Of a stretch of DNA of 64,000 nucleotides, positions 28,042 through 36,767 are shown piece after piece. The notes under the pieces were generated by a model. That model did no database searches, had not been told where the DNA came from, and saw only the letters and a list, made by a program, of their open reading frames with translations. A program made the translations under genes and the position numbers. Origin of the DNA: Marinomonas lutimaris (lineage in GTDB: Bacteria > Pseudomonadota > Gammaproteobacteria > Pseudomonadales > Marinomonadaceae); assembly GCF_019426345.1 (NCBI RefSeq), contig NZ_JAHLLW010000003.1, positions 186,001-250,000 of the forward strand, in the 5' to 3' direction. The first letter of the stretch is position 1, and each line of letters starts with the position of its first letter.

Positions 28042-28695
28042 ATGGCACTGGCCTTTTTCGATCTTGATAACACCCTTGTCGCTGGCGATACCGCTCAAGC
28101 ATTTTCTGAATACATGGTAGCGAGCGCCCTGCCTACTCCTGACGACTTTCTCACCGTCAACCTAGCCTACATGGAAGACTACGATGCCGGCACGCTCAAG
28201 TTAGACGAGTACATGCATTACACCTTATCGCCATTATTTACTTTGGACGAAACACAACGCGCTGCATTCATCGACGAGTTCATCAACAAAGTCGTCAAAG
28301 GCATGGCATTACCGAAAGCCTTCGTCCTGCTCGAACAGCACAAAAAAGCAGGCGACGAACTCATCATTATCTCCGCCACGGGCACACACTTAGTCGCCCC
28401 TATAGCCGCTTATCTTGGCGTAAAACATGCGCTAGGTGTGGACATCGAATACAAAGAAGGCTTCATCACAGGCAAGCTGGTTGGCACACCGACCTTCCGT
28501 GAAGGCAAAGTTATCCGAGCACAACAATGGGCCAAAGCAAACGGTCACACTATGGACGACACCTATTTTTATAGCGACTCTCACAATGATTTGCCACTGT
28601 TAGAAAAAGCACGCTTCCCTATTGCCGTGGACCCAGATCAGATCCTAGAAAAAACCGCTAACGAACGTAGCTGGAAAGTGATGAGCTTGCGTTAG
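28042..28695 (+). CDS. HAD-IB family phosphatase
   Basis: A 217-residue cytoplasmic HAD-superfamily enzyme of subfamily IB (phosphoserine phosphatase-like). Motif I FFDLDNTLVAGDT at about 5-17, motif II IISATGTH near 113, motif III/IV SDSHNDLPLLE near 178. All catalytic Asp/Ser positions are intact. It is not a phosphonoacetaldehyde hydrolase, which has a different motif I. It may dephosphorylate a phosphomonoester linked to the phosphonate operon. AAGGAA lies before the ATG; last gene of the run. Confidence 0.85.
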   Translation: MALAFFDLDNTLVAGDTAQAFSEYMVASALPTPDDFLTVNLAYMEDYDAGTLKLDEYMHYTLSPLFTLDETQRAAFIDEFINKVVKGMALPKAFVLLEQHKKAGDELIIISATGTHLVAPIAAYLGVKHALGVDIEYKEGFITGKLVGTPTFREGKVIRAQQWAKANGHTMDDTYFYSDSHNDLPLLEKARFPIAVDPDQILEKTANERSWKVMSLR

Positions 28696-28711
28696 AAAAT
28701 AGTCCAATAGC

Positions 28712-28755
28712 GTAGAACCAGATCAAAAATAGCGTTATTTTTGATCTGGTTCTAC
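28712..28755. repeat. Perfect 20-bp inverted repeat, probable bidirectional terminator
   Basis: The arms GTAGAACCAGATCAAAAATA and its exact complement are separated by only GCGT. It lies between the convergent HAD-IB gene (17 bp) and cbpM (4 bp). There is no clear T-run outside the stem, but A/T-rich stem bases near the loop are not typical of an intrinsic terminator, so transcript-end protection is another possibility. Confidence 0.7.
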
Positions 28756-28758
28756 TTA

Positions 28759-29094
28759 TCAATCGGAAGGCAGCTGATTCTTTAATACGTCAATATGCTT
28801 TTGCAATAGATCTATTTCATCCATCAGCTCAAGGCTCAATGCCACACCAGATAAATTCAACTCCAAACCATTCATCAAGCGTTGTGCTCGCTGCAGTCGA
28901 ACTAACGCATGACTATCAAAGTACCAAACAGATTCCGTTGGTTGCTCAATTGGTTCGACCGGTTCCACAATACCGTATTCGATCATTTCGATTATGATGT
29001 CAACGTGCGTACCACATCGCTCGCAAATCTCTTCAAGAGTGAATAACATATGTTCATGTTGAGATTCGATTATTACTATCTCTGACTTAGACAC
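28759..29094 (-). CDS. cbpM: CbpA modulator CbpM
   Basis: A 111-residue MerR-HTH-like small protein. The FTLEEICERCGTHVDIIIEMIEYG segment and the central LVRLQRAQRL block match CbpM, which binds the J-domain of CbpA and blocks its DnaJ-like and DNA-binding activity. The start is 3 bp after the cbpA stop, so the pair is co-transcribed, as in E. coli. Confidence 0.88.
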   Translation of the reverse strand: MSKSEIVIIESQHEHMLFTLEEICERCGTHVDIIIEMIEYGIVEPVEPIEQPTESVWYFDSHALVRLQRAQRLMNGLELNLSGVALSLELMDEIDLLQKHIDVLKNQLPSD

Positions 29095-29097
29095 CTT

Positions 29098-30066
29098 CTA
29101 CCTCTCAAAAACGTGGCGTGGGTTAAATTCAGACTCACACTCAGCTAATTGTTGATAAAGCGCTTCGGCTTCACTGCTGTGCACGTTTGGCAAGCTAATT
29201 TGTAAAGTTACGATCTGATCACCAGAGACTTCACTTGCTTTACCAACCAAGCCCTTACCTTTTATGCGAAGTTTATTACCACTACTCGCGCCTTTCGGAA
29301 TTTTTAACTTCACTTTACCGCTAAGCGTTGGTGCTTCTACACTGGTTCCCAAAGCTGCTTCCCAACAGGTAATGGGTAAAGTTAGTAAAATATTCTTTCC
29401 ATCAACCGCAAAGTAAGGATGCGGTGCGAATTCAATCTCGAGTAACAAATCCCCAGCTTTTCCACCACCAACACCCGCTTCGCCTTGTCCGGCCAAACGA
29501 ATATGTTGTCCCTGTATAACACCAGCAGGAATCTTCACATTTAGGGTTTTATCCCGCTGCCTTATAAAGCCATTTTGATCTGGCTCGGACACTCGCAAAG
29601 ATAACTGTCGTTGACAGCCAAGATGTGCTTCTTCCAAAAACAAAGCAATTTTATGATGTATATCGCGCCCTCGTTGATTGGCCGAACGCTGAAAATCATC
29701 CGCGTGACGAAATCCGCCGCTGCTCGCCCCAAAAATAGAATCAAAAAAATCACTATAATCAGCGTTACTACTTTGACTATGTGACCTTTGACCCGCATGA
29801 GCAGATTGCCAATCAGGCGGTGGCTGAAAGCCGCCATCTGCTCGACGAGAGCCTTGCTTACGCAATACATCGTACTCAGCGCGCTTTTCTGGGTCTTTTA
29901 AAACTGTATAGGCTTCACCTACCTCTTTGAATTGCTGCTCAGCGTTGGCTTCTTTGCTGACATCAGGATGATATTTTCTAGCGAGCTTTCGGTAGCTCGC
30001 TTTTATTGCGGAAGCATCGGCATTTTCAGCAACACCCAGAATCTTATAATAATCTTTAAACTCCAT
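29098..30066 (-). CDS. cbpA: Curved-DNA-binding DnaJ-like co-chaperone CbpA
   Basis: A 322-residue J-domain protein: J-domain 1-70 with HPD in YHPDVSKEA, Gly/Ser/Gln-rich linker about 75-135 ([15 protein letters not shown]), then two C-terminal substrate-binding domains ([39 protein letters not shown]). No Cys-rich zinc domain, which separates CbpA from DnaJ. Acts with DnaK and binds curved DNA in stationary phase. Divergent from the CsgD-like gene across 380 bp of very AT-rich DNA. Confidence 0.93.
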   Translation of the reverse strand: MEFKDYYKILGVAENADASAIKASYRKLARKYHPDVSKEANAEQQFKEVGEAYTVLKDPEKRAEYDVLRKQGSRRADGGFQPPPDWQSAHAGQRSHSQSSNADYSDFFDSIFGASSGGFRHADDFQRSANQRGRDIHHKIALFLEEAHLGCQRQLSLRVSEPDQNGFIRQRDKTLNVKIPAGVIQGQHIRLAGQGEAGVGGGKAGDLLLEIEFAPHPYFAVDGKNILLTLPITCWEAALGTSVEAPTLSGKVKLKIPKGASSGNKLRIKGKGLVGKASEVSGDQIVTLQISLPNVHSSEAEALYQQLAECESEFNPRHVFER

Positions 30067-30446
30067 ACTGCATCACTTCCATCAGTGTATTCACTCTTCT
30101 AGCATCATAGGCCTTTCCACCGTGATAGCTGTTTGAATTTCATACAAATATGATATAGATCTAGAAAATGAGAAGAAAATCTCACGGATACCTAAAAGAG
30201 TAATATGGAAGTATCGAAATAACTATATTGTTATTTATTACAACTTAATTGAAATCACATTAATTATAAATAACACATTAAAATTAACGTTAACTCAAAT
30301 AGATAAAATCCATATAAAAATTACTACACACCTATCTATTTTTTGAATATCAGAAAAGAATTATCAATAAAAATACTGATTGAACTGATCAACAAATAAG
30401 CATATATTAAATAATGCTATTAAAATACTCTAAAGGTAGATAAACC
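30067..30446. other. AT-rich promoter region between cbpA and the CsgD-like gene
   Basis: A 380-bp stretch, mostly A and T, with no credible open frame. It holds divergent promoters. A perfect TTAACGTTAA palindrome sits at 30284-30293, a possible regulator site for the CsgD-like gene. The right half is as AT-rich as the pilus island it leads into. Confidence 0.5.
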
Positions 30447-31037
30447 ATGGATCTTGAAATGAAAATAAATAAGCATATCAACTATTTAGATGACCAAAAG
30501 CAAAGCCCACTACTCTACGAAGCGGTTGGTTACAATTTATTACTTGTAAATTACAAAACATTAAATGTTATTACTAACTATGAGTTTTTAAATCAATTTA
30601 TGCAGCAGAATGGACAGAAAGGACTTGTTATATTTGATGTCCCAAAAAATGCAGATTTTTCAGAATTAAAATCGTGGCCTAATTTGAAGGGTATATTCTT
30701 TGAGAGTGCTGAAGAAACACTTTTTGAACAAGGTTTTAAAGCAATTGAACAAGGTGAATTGTGGTTCCCAAGGCCAGTAACAGATTGCTGGACTCGGCAA
30801 ATGCTCGAAGAAGAACAACATACAACATTACGAACGAATAATTTAACCCGAAAAGAAATAAAAGTATTAGAGCTGCTATATTCAGGACTAGAATGCACAG
30901 CCATTGCTGATAGTCTCTTTATAAGCGAAGCTACTGTCAGAGTTCACTTGCATAAAATATATCAAAAAATTGAAGTGAAAAATAAACAGCAAGCTAGGCT
31001 ATGGTGTAAATTTAACTTTAATAAACTTAGTAGTTAA
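30447..31037 (+). CDS. CsgD/VpsT-like LuxR-family regulator
   Basis: A 196-residue regulator. An N-terminal degenerate receiver-like domain (about 25-120) carries SWPNLKGIFF, like the CsgD block WPHINGVFY. The LuxR HTH (about 133-190, LTRKEIKVLELL, SEATVRVHLHKI) is C-terminal. The stretch WFPR at residues 106-109 is in the place of the VpsT c-di-GMP motif W(F/L/M)(T/S)R and differs only by Pro at position three. It probably controls the convergent pilus operon, whose last gene it overlaps by 11 bp. Confidence 0.82.
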   Translation: MDLEMKINKHINYLDDQKQSPLLYEAVGYNLLLVNYKTLNVITNYEFLNQFMQQNGQKGLVIFDVPKNADFSELKSWPNLKGIFFESAEETLFEQGFKAIEQGELWFPRPVTDCWTRQMLEEEQHTTLRTNNLTRKEIKVLELLYSGLECTAIADSLFISEATVRVHLHKIYQKIEVKNKQQARLWCKFNFNKLSS

Positions 31038-31878
31038 GAGGACTTATTTGAAATCTAAGAACATCAGTGTATTCTCCAGCCGCTTGATTTCTAAAATCAT
31101 CCAGCCTGATCCTTAATTCCATTAAAAAATCATTTCTTCCATTATATGAAAACACTCGATTATAATCTTGTTTTAGGTTCACTAACCCACCATCTAGACT
31201 AAGAAAGTAACCAATAGTATATTTTGATTTATAAATACGATGTCTTAACTCTCCTCTATTTTCTGAAGAAATATATAACTTAACATCTGTGTTTGTTATT
31301 ACTTTAAAAGTTGGCAGCATATTATATTCTTTATTTGGTATTAACTCCCCTAGATAGACATTACTACTACCTGTGTTATAACCAAGAATTGATAGACTTG
31401 CTCTAGCTGGTATATCCTCTTGAATTTCTAAATATTTCTCATCCAATAAAGTATCATTACCATCAAACAATTTTAAAACTAATTTATCTTGGTATTTCCC
31501 TGCTCTAACTATTGTACCGACTGGAATGAGTAAGTTGATATTAGTAGCAGAATCAATAAATGTAAATCGTGTATTAAACGGTAAGATCAATTTTTGACTA
31601 TCATTTCTAATTTGATAACGAATAGATTGAAATTGCCCTTTCAGTTGAGATTGATTCTCTGTTGATAACAACATGTAAGCATTGCAGGCGTTATCATTAG
31701 TTAGATTTACACGAATTTCTTTTCTTGCCGGATTTTTTTGGGACGAATAATAACTTTCAAAATCATCATAGAGATGCCTTATTTCACCAATTTTTGCATC
31801 ACATTGAGCAAAAACATATTGAGGTATTATCAATAAAAATACACAATTAACGACAAGTCTTACTTTATTAATGCACAT
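31027..31878 (-). CDS. Spore-coat-U-type two-domain tip adhesin of chaperone-usher pilus
   Basis: A 283-residue exported protein: signal peptide about 1-24, then two SCPU-like beta domains (about 25-150 and 158-283). The second ends with the typical AGEYTDVLRFQIS strand. This two-domain layout is that of CsuE-type tip adhesins, where the N-terminal half mediates attachment and the C-terminal half is a pilin. It is the last gene of the operon, as csuE is, and its start overlaps the usher stop by 11 bp. ATG at 31878 with AAGGAACC upstream. Sequence conservation is low. Confidence 0.7.
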   Translation of the reverse strand: MCINKVRLVVNCVFLLIIPQYVFAQCDAKIGEIRHLYDDFESYYSSQKNPARKEIRVNLTNDNACNAYMLLSTENQSQLKGQFQSIRYQIRNDSQKLILPFNTRFTFIDSATNINLLIPVGTIVRAGKYQDKLVLKLFDGNDTLLDEKYLEIQEDIPARASLSILGYNTGSSNVYLGELIPNKEYNMLPTFKVITNTDVKLYISSENRGELRHRIYKSKYTIGYFLSLDGGLVNLKQDYNRVFSYNGRNDFLMELRIRLDDFRNQAAGEYTDVLRFQISPLNY

Positions 31879-34282
31879 GAATGGTTCCTTTTCTTTGTAA
31901 CTGTTCATTTGCAATAACATCAATCAAAAATTTAGACTGTTTTTCATTATTTAATGTAATCTCATACTGGCATGGCATAAGACCAATTAAAGCAAATTTG
32001 CCTTTCTTGTTGGTGAAAAAGTCTTTTTCAGTTTTTTTACTATCAGTAGTACAGACAGCAGTTCCAACTTGTAAAGCGAAAGGCACATCTTGCTCATCAA
32101 GCAAAGTTGCAATAACAGAAATATTCGCTTCCGTACCTATTACGACTTGATGTCCACTTCGGTAAGATGGATAAAAAGAAATAACACCAGACCCAATATC
32201 GTATCCTGGAGCCAAGTCATCCACATCAACACTTACCGTTGAGCGGCTGTATGAATTAATATCATTTAGCAATATAGTGGAAAAATCTTCATTACTTGCT
32301 CGGTACTGATTGTTATATTTTCCTAAAGTAATCTTTTTACTTTCGAGGCTTGAGTGAGCTTTAACCAAAGCAAAGCTATCATATATAGGTTTACCTACCG
32401 CCCAATCGCCATTGGCAAAAGCAATACTAGAAGAAAAACTCAAACGGGTTTGATGGTCGGCTGATTGCGAATTAAGTTCCTCATAGGAACTAGAGTGATC
32501 AACACTGGCTAAAAAACGATTCGCATTATATTGCGTATACAAATCAAATTCGGCTTCATCTTGATCATTCTTTTCCGCTCCTACGCGATAATTGAATGAA
32601 TCCACATAACGACGATTACTGTCTTGCGAGAATTCTAGACGTGTTTTTTTTCCGCCAGATTGTTGAGAAAGTCTTGCACTTTGAGTATTTGAGAATTTAT
32701 ATAATAAAGAGAGTTTTGCCCGCCACCCCTCTTTGCCACTATTTTCCTCCCATTGTCCGCCAAAACTATATCGCCATTGACCATTATCAAAATCGTGGGA
32801 AAAACTAGCACCTATCGTTTTATCCACACCTTCTTCTCCATATGTTGTAGAAGCATTAACAAATAAATAAGTTTGAAAGTTAGGGGTATTAAAATAACTA
32901 TAGTTTGCTTGAAAAATATGTTCTCGGCGGTGAAAGTCGTTGTTTTGGTCAGGTCTATAACCTAATGACAAATAATCCTGACTAGCATGTTCATAACCCA
33001 CACTAAAATTTCTATGCTCAATGCTTGGATCGGTAAAAGTGTTAAATACAATTCGATAAGCACTACCATTTAGCTCATCACTAATACTCCATGAATTTTC
33101 AAATGCAAACTGACCAACAGTTGTCGCTACAATATTTTTGAATCCAATTTGTTGTACGTATTCATCTGTTTGGGCATTAATTCCAGCGGTCCATGCAGTC
33201 GTGATTCCATAATCAAGATAGCCACTTATAAGAGGATTGTCATAGTTATATTTTTTTTCTTCGCTTACTACTGAAGGGACACCAAAAAAAAGTTCATATT
33301 TCAAATCACCTTCAGCAAATAAATTTAGTCCTGTGGTCACATCAAAATTAATGATACTAACCTTACCTACATTATCCTTAATTCTTAAAATAATATTGTT
33401 ATTACCTTCTTTAATTGGAATATCATCTAGAAGGTATATTCCAGACTCTAAATTCAACCGTTGTATTACTTGATCATCTAAAATAACCTCAACTGATGAT
33501 GGATTATCTAAAGTAAAACTTCTTGAAGCACTTGGACGAACAACATCATCTGAAACAAGAGAGTAATTATGAGACAAGGCGACACCTAAAATACTTGATG
33601 AGGATTGAAAATAACTACCTGTTGTATTTTTATCCCCTAGTGTTACTCTCAACCCACTGTCAGGAATATCATGAACTAAACGAGTGCCTAATCTTTTAAA
33701 AATTGGGCCATTTTCACTTTTTTCAGAATCATATTCAGCTTCATTTTCTAAAACCCATTTTTTGATATTCACAACCATTTCGGTACGAATGGCTGACTGT
33801 TCATTATTTCCAGTAGAAGAAAAACCATCTTGATAAAAATAGCTTGAATACACATTCATATAGCCACTAAAATCAGACTCATGTAACGGATCAAGCGGCC
33901 TTGCATTAGATTTAAGACTTAAAAATTGTGGTTTTATTAAGTTAGATGGAACAGAAATTTCTAGACTAAAATCGCTCAAATCAAAAACAAAGGCTAATCC
34001 ATAGATTTCGAGCTCTTTTGTAGAAATTAATTGATTCTGAACATTTTTAGATATTACTAAGAGGTTTTCCGAGTACAAAAAGCGTTCGAAAATTGGTTCA
34101 ACCTCATCCCAATACAGTAGTAGACTATCTGCAGGCGTGACTGTTAGTGTTAATCTTCCAATAGAGTTTTTATTCATCTCAGCCTCCACACTTAATTCAA
34201 TATTACGTTTTGTTGGATTGATTTTTGAGTATGCAGGCAACGTAATAAGCACTAAAAAACACACAAAAATCAAATGTCGCAT
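31868..34282 (-). CDS. Outer-membrane usher of chaperone-usher pilus
   Basis: An 804-residue FimD/PapC-family usher that receives chaperone-subunit complexes and threads the pilus through the outer membrane. It has a short signal peptide, an N-terminal domain (about 25-130), a long barrel region with the plug (SVEVILDDQVIQRLNLESGIYLLDDIP is usher-typical) and C-terminal domains including NKKGKFALIGLMPCQYEITL. Length agrees with the Csu/archaic class. One bp separates the chaperone stop from its ATG. Confidence 0.9.
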   Translation of the reverse strand: MRHLIFVCFLVLITLPAYSKINPTKRNIELSVEAEMNKNSIGRLTLTVTPADSLLLYWDEVEPIFERFLYSENLLVISKNVQNQLISTKELEIYGLAFVFDLSDFSLEISVPSNLIKPQFLSLKSNARPLDPLHESDFSGYMNVYSSYFYQDGFSSTGNNEQSAIRTEMVVNIKKWVLENEAEYDSEKSENGPIFKRLGTRLVHDIPDSGLRVTLGDKNTTGSYFQSSSSILGVALSHNYSLVSDDVVRPSASRSFTLDNPSSVEVILDDQVIQRLNLESGIYLLDDIPIKEGNNNIILRIKDNVGKVSIINFDVTTGLNLFAEGDLKYELFFGVPSVVSEEKKYNYDNPLISGYLDYGITTAWTAGINAQTDEYVQQIGFKNIVATTVGQFAFENSWSISDELNGSAYRIVFNTFTDPSIEHRNFSVGYEHASQDYLSLGYRPDQNNDFHRREHIFQANYSYFNTPNFQTYLFVNASTTYGEEGVDKTIGASFSHDFDNGQWRYSFGGQWEENSGKEGWRAKLSLLYKFSNTQSARLSQQSGGKKTRLEFSQDSNRRYVDSFNYRVGAEKNDQDEAEFDLYTQYNANRFLASVDHSSSYEELNSQSADHQTRLSFSSSIAFANGDWAVGKPIYDSFALVKAHSSLESKKITLGKYNNQYRASNEDFSTILLNDINSYSRSTVSVDVDDLAPGYDIGSGVISFYPSYRSGHQVVIGTEANISVIATLLDEQDVPFALQVGTAVCTTDSKKTEKDFFTNKKGKFALIGLMPCQYEITLNNEKQSKFLIDVIANEQLQRKGTIHVH

Positions 34283-34283
34283 T

Positions 34284-35012
34284 TTATTTAAATAACTCTA
34301 TATGCAATTTTTTCGAATTTGAATTATCAACAAAAAAACCAAGAGGGACCCTAATAAAAGCTGAGCTTAAAGGAGGAAAAAAAACATCGTAACCTTGTGA
34401 TTTTAATTGATCTTTATAATAGATCTCTCTTTTCACTCCATTATAAAATATTGACATATCATAATCACTTAACCGAGAGGCTCCATCGCCATTATTAACG
34501 ACTTTTGCTACTATAGAGTCCTGATCTAAAGTAATATTTTCAATACTCAGATTTGGAAGCATCTGTAATTGATCAATATGCACAATGAGATTAATATTGA
34601 GCAAAACAGTTAGCTTTGATTGCTTTTCTTCTGGTTCATTTTTTACCGATTGCTCGATCAAACTGACTTGATATGTTTTATCAGTTTTAGGAACAGCCTC
34701 GCCCAACCAACGAAATTGAATCCGCTGATTTTTACCTGATTTCAAATATAATAGCGGAGGAAAAACCCATAAAGGAGAATCGTCCAAAGGTATGAGACTC
34801 GGCTCAGATAGACCTAAAGGGTCAAATCTAACTTCATAAACTTGAATTTCAAATGCCACATCTCTAGAAAGATCGTTGTATATTGTGCTAGAAGGAATTT
34901 GTGATGTTTCAAATGGTGAAAATGTAATTACCATTGGAGCAACTTCTATAGCATAAATGGGTGATATCATGGATAAAGATATAAATAGAAAAACCTTTAT
35001 AAAATTACACAT
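34284..35012 (-). CDS. Periplasmic pilus chaperone 2 (PapD-like)
   Basis: A 242-residue exported protein: signal peptide about 1-21, then two Ig-like domains. The N-terminal domain has VAPMVITFSP and LWVFPPLLYLKSGKNQRIQFRWLG, the G1/F1 region of PapD-family chaperones. It is longer and more divergent than the first chaperone upstream, whose stop overlaps its start codon by one base (TAATG). Having two chaperones in one operon suggests separate clients, for instance tip adhesin versus shaft subunits; that is inference. Confidence 0.8.
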   Translation of the reverse strand: MCNFIKVFLFISLSMISPIYAIEVAPMVITFSPFETSQIPSSTIYNDLSRDVAFEIQVYEVRFDPLGLSEPSLIPLDDSPLWVFPPLLYLKSGKNQRIQFRWLGEAVPKTDKTYQVSLIEQSVKNEPEEKQSKLTVLLNINLIVHIDQLQMLPNLSIENITLDQDSIVAKVVNNGDGASRLSDYDMSIFYNGVKREIYYKDQLKSQGYDVFFPPLSSAFIRVPLGFFVDNSNSKKLHIELFK

Positions 35013-35710
35013 TATAAGATCACTTCCAGATCACTTTTTTTCGCATTAAATTTCGAAGGAATTTTTATAAATACCTTACGACTAGAATTTGGTAACAAAA
35101 ACTTCCCATCTAATGCTCGACTTAAATCTTGCCCCTCCAACTTATAAACTTGACCTTTATTTTTAACTATCCATTTCGCCTGAGAAAGACGAATAAATTT
35201 ATTGCCTTTATTTTCTAAGAATACACTCCATGTTTCTTTATCTACTTGCTCTTTATTTTTTATTACTAAATTAGATTTGGCATTATTTGGGACAACATTA
35301 AGTAATGTTTTAAAGCTAAGCGCCATACCTATACCTGATCCATCTATTTCACCAAGGTCAACGGTAACTTGGTTGATCGCAATTCGATAAGACTTAGACT
35401 CTGATAAAACTGGCTCTCCTATGTACCTTATAATTACAGACTGAGTCTTTCCTGGTGGAATAATAGTTGTCAAAGGTATAATCAAGAAATCATCCTCATT
35501 TGGACGAAGTTCTTCTTTTCCATTTTTATTCACTAATAAATCTAGTGCAAATATCTCTACTGTTAAAGATTTATCTGAATTATTCAAAACACGTATAGTT
35601 TGCTGAGACTGACTTCCTGTAGGTTGTATTTCAGATACCATAGGCTGTACCTGAAAAGCGAATATAGGAAGAGAACTAAAAATAAAAAGAAAAAATATAA
35701 TATATCGCAT
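35012..35710 (-). CDS. Periplasmic pilus chaperone 1 (PapD-like)
   Basis: A 232-residue exported protein with signal peptide about 1-19. Mature start FQVQPMVSEIQPTGSQSQQT and the block LTTIIPPGKTQSVIIRYIGEP identify a PapD-type periplasmic chaperone, which completes the Ig fold of subunits by donor-strand complementation. It follows the major subunit gene across a terminator-like hairpin, so its level should be lower than that of the pilin. Confidence 0.85.
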   Translation of the reverse strand: MRYIIFFLFIFSSLPIFAFQVQPMVSEIQPTGSQSQQTIRVLNNSDKSLTVEIFALDLLVNKNGKEELRPNEDDFLIIPLTTIIPPGKTQSVIIRYIGEPVLSESKSYRIAINQVTVDLGEIDGSGIGMALSFKTLLNVVPNNAKSNLVIKNKEQVDKETWSVFLENKGNKFIRLSQAKWIVKNKGQVYKLEGQDLSRALDGKFLLPNSSRKVFIKIPSKFNAKKSDLEVIL

Positions 35711-35726
35711 AATCTTTTTCCTAATT

Positions 35727-35757
35727 AAAAAAAGGCAGTAATATACTGCCTTTTTTT
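35727..35757 (-). terminator. Intra-operon terminator between major pilin and chaperone genes
   Basis: On the minus strand a 14-bp A/T-flanked stem (core GGCAGTA / TACTGCC) with a 3-base loop runs into T7. It lies 9 bp after the pilin stop. Partial termination here would make pilin mRNA exceed the chaperone-usher message. Confidence 0.8.
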
Positions 35758-35765
35758 GTTTTTTC

Positions 35766-36248
35766 TTAGTTAGCTGTGATTGATAACATTAGTTGATCTG
35801 TATAGTTACCAGCGAAGGTTGGAGTCTGGGTAACAGTCATAAAAATGTTACCTGAGTTATAACCTGCCGCCAAAGCTGCTGAGCCATTTTTACTTTGTGA
35901 TTCTTTCAAATCATTCACACCAGTAGTTGCATTCAAAGTGAAGTCATATGGACCTGCTTTAAACTGCGCAGTGTAACCAACACCAGTACCATCTTGGCCA
36001 TCGACAGTTTGCATATGACCTTCAGACGATGTGAGAGTAACCGTTGCTCCATCGTAGTCATTGCATTTCAAACTAGTAATTGGAAGCTGAAACGTAGCAC
36101 CTTGTGTTAGTTGAGAGAAATGCACTGACGTAGCAGAGGTAGCTACTTCACAAACTGAAGGGACTGAACCGCCCACATCAAGATTGCCTGCTAACACTGC
36201 GCCAGATGACAAAGTTGCAATTGCTGATAATACGATTAACTTTTTCAT
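35766..36248 (-). CDS. Major subunit of spore-coat-U (Csu-type) pilus
   Basis: A 160-residue exported protein: signal MKKLIVLSAIATLSSGAVLA, then a SCPU domain. The sequence ends NYTDQLMLSITAN, the C-terminal strand typical of Csu-type subunits. Only two Cys, in CEVA and KCND, suit one disulfide. AAGGA is about 8 bp before the ATG. Position next to a terminator and before the chaperone marks it as the major shaft subunit. Confidence 0.8.
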   Translation of the reverse strand: MKKLIVLSAIATLSSGAVLAGNLDVGGSVPSVCEVATSATSVHFSQLTQGATFQLPITSLKCNDYDGATVTLTSSEGHMQTVDGQDGTGVGYTAQFKAGPYDFTLNATTGVNDLKESQSKNGSAALAAGYNSGNIFMTVTQTPTFAGNYTDQLMLSITAN

Positions 36249-36293
36249 TGTAATATTCCTTCAATAATGTGGATTAGATTTAAAAATTAATGC

Positions 36294-36764
36294 CTACCAA
36301 ACTCCACCAGAAACAGCAGATGGAGTCATTTCTATGCGAATTACATCCTGATAATCTCCCGCATAAGTTAATGGCTCAACCAGTTCAAGTTGTAACTTTG
36401 CCATGCTTTTAAATAAAATATCTCCAACGTTTATATACTGTGTCGTTTTAAGAAGATGAGAAGAATAAGTTTCACTTTTTCCCAAATTTCCAATAGACCA
36501 AGTAACGTTATAGCTATTTATTTGAGTACTATGCTGGTAACTTAAGCCACCGTTTTCGGACTGCATTGATACTCGCATAGGTGAATTACAATCAATCACC
36601 AATTCGGTACTAGCGTGACCTTTTGATGAGAGCGTTAAGTTATTATTGAATGCCGTAAATTCACACTTTGAAGGGATATAACCGACTAAAGTCAAGTTAA
36701 TGTCACTGCTACAAAAAGCGTTAAATGTACAAGCAAATAATAAACACCAAACTCTTTTCCTCAT
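36294..36764 (-). CDS. Minor subunit of spore-coat-U pilus
   Basis: A 156-residue exported SCPU-type protein: signal peptide about 1-19 (MRKRVWCLLFACTFNAFC), then KCEFTAFNN, CNSPMRV, and a C-terminal YAGDYQDVIRIEM strand like the other subunits. Less similar to the major subunit than expected for a duplicate. ATG at 36764 or GTG one codon earlier; AAGGAA upstream suits both. It is first in the pilus operon, 45 bp before the major subunit gene. Confidence 0.72.
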   Translation of the reverse strand: MRKRVWCLLFACTFNAFCSSDINLTLVGYIPSKCEFTAFNNNLTLSSKGHASTELVIDCNSPMRVSMQSENGGLSYQHSTQINSYNVTWSIGNLGKSETYSSHLLKTTQYINVGDILFKSMAKLQLELVEPLTYAGDYQDVIRIEMTPSAVSGGVW

Positions 36765-36767
36765 CAC

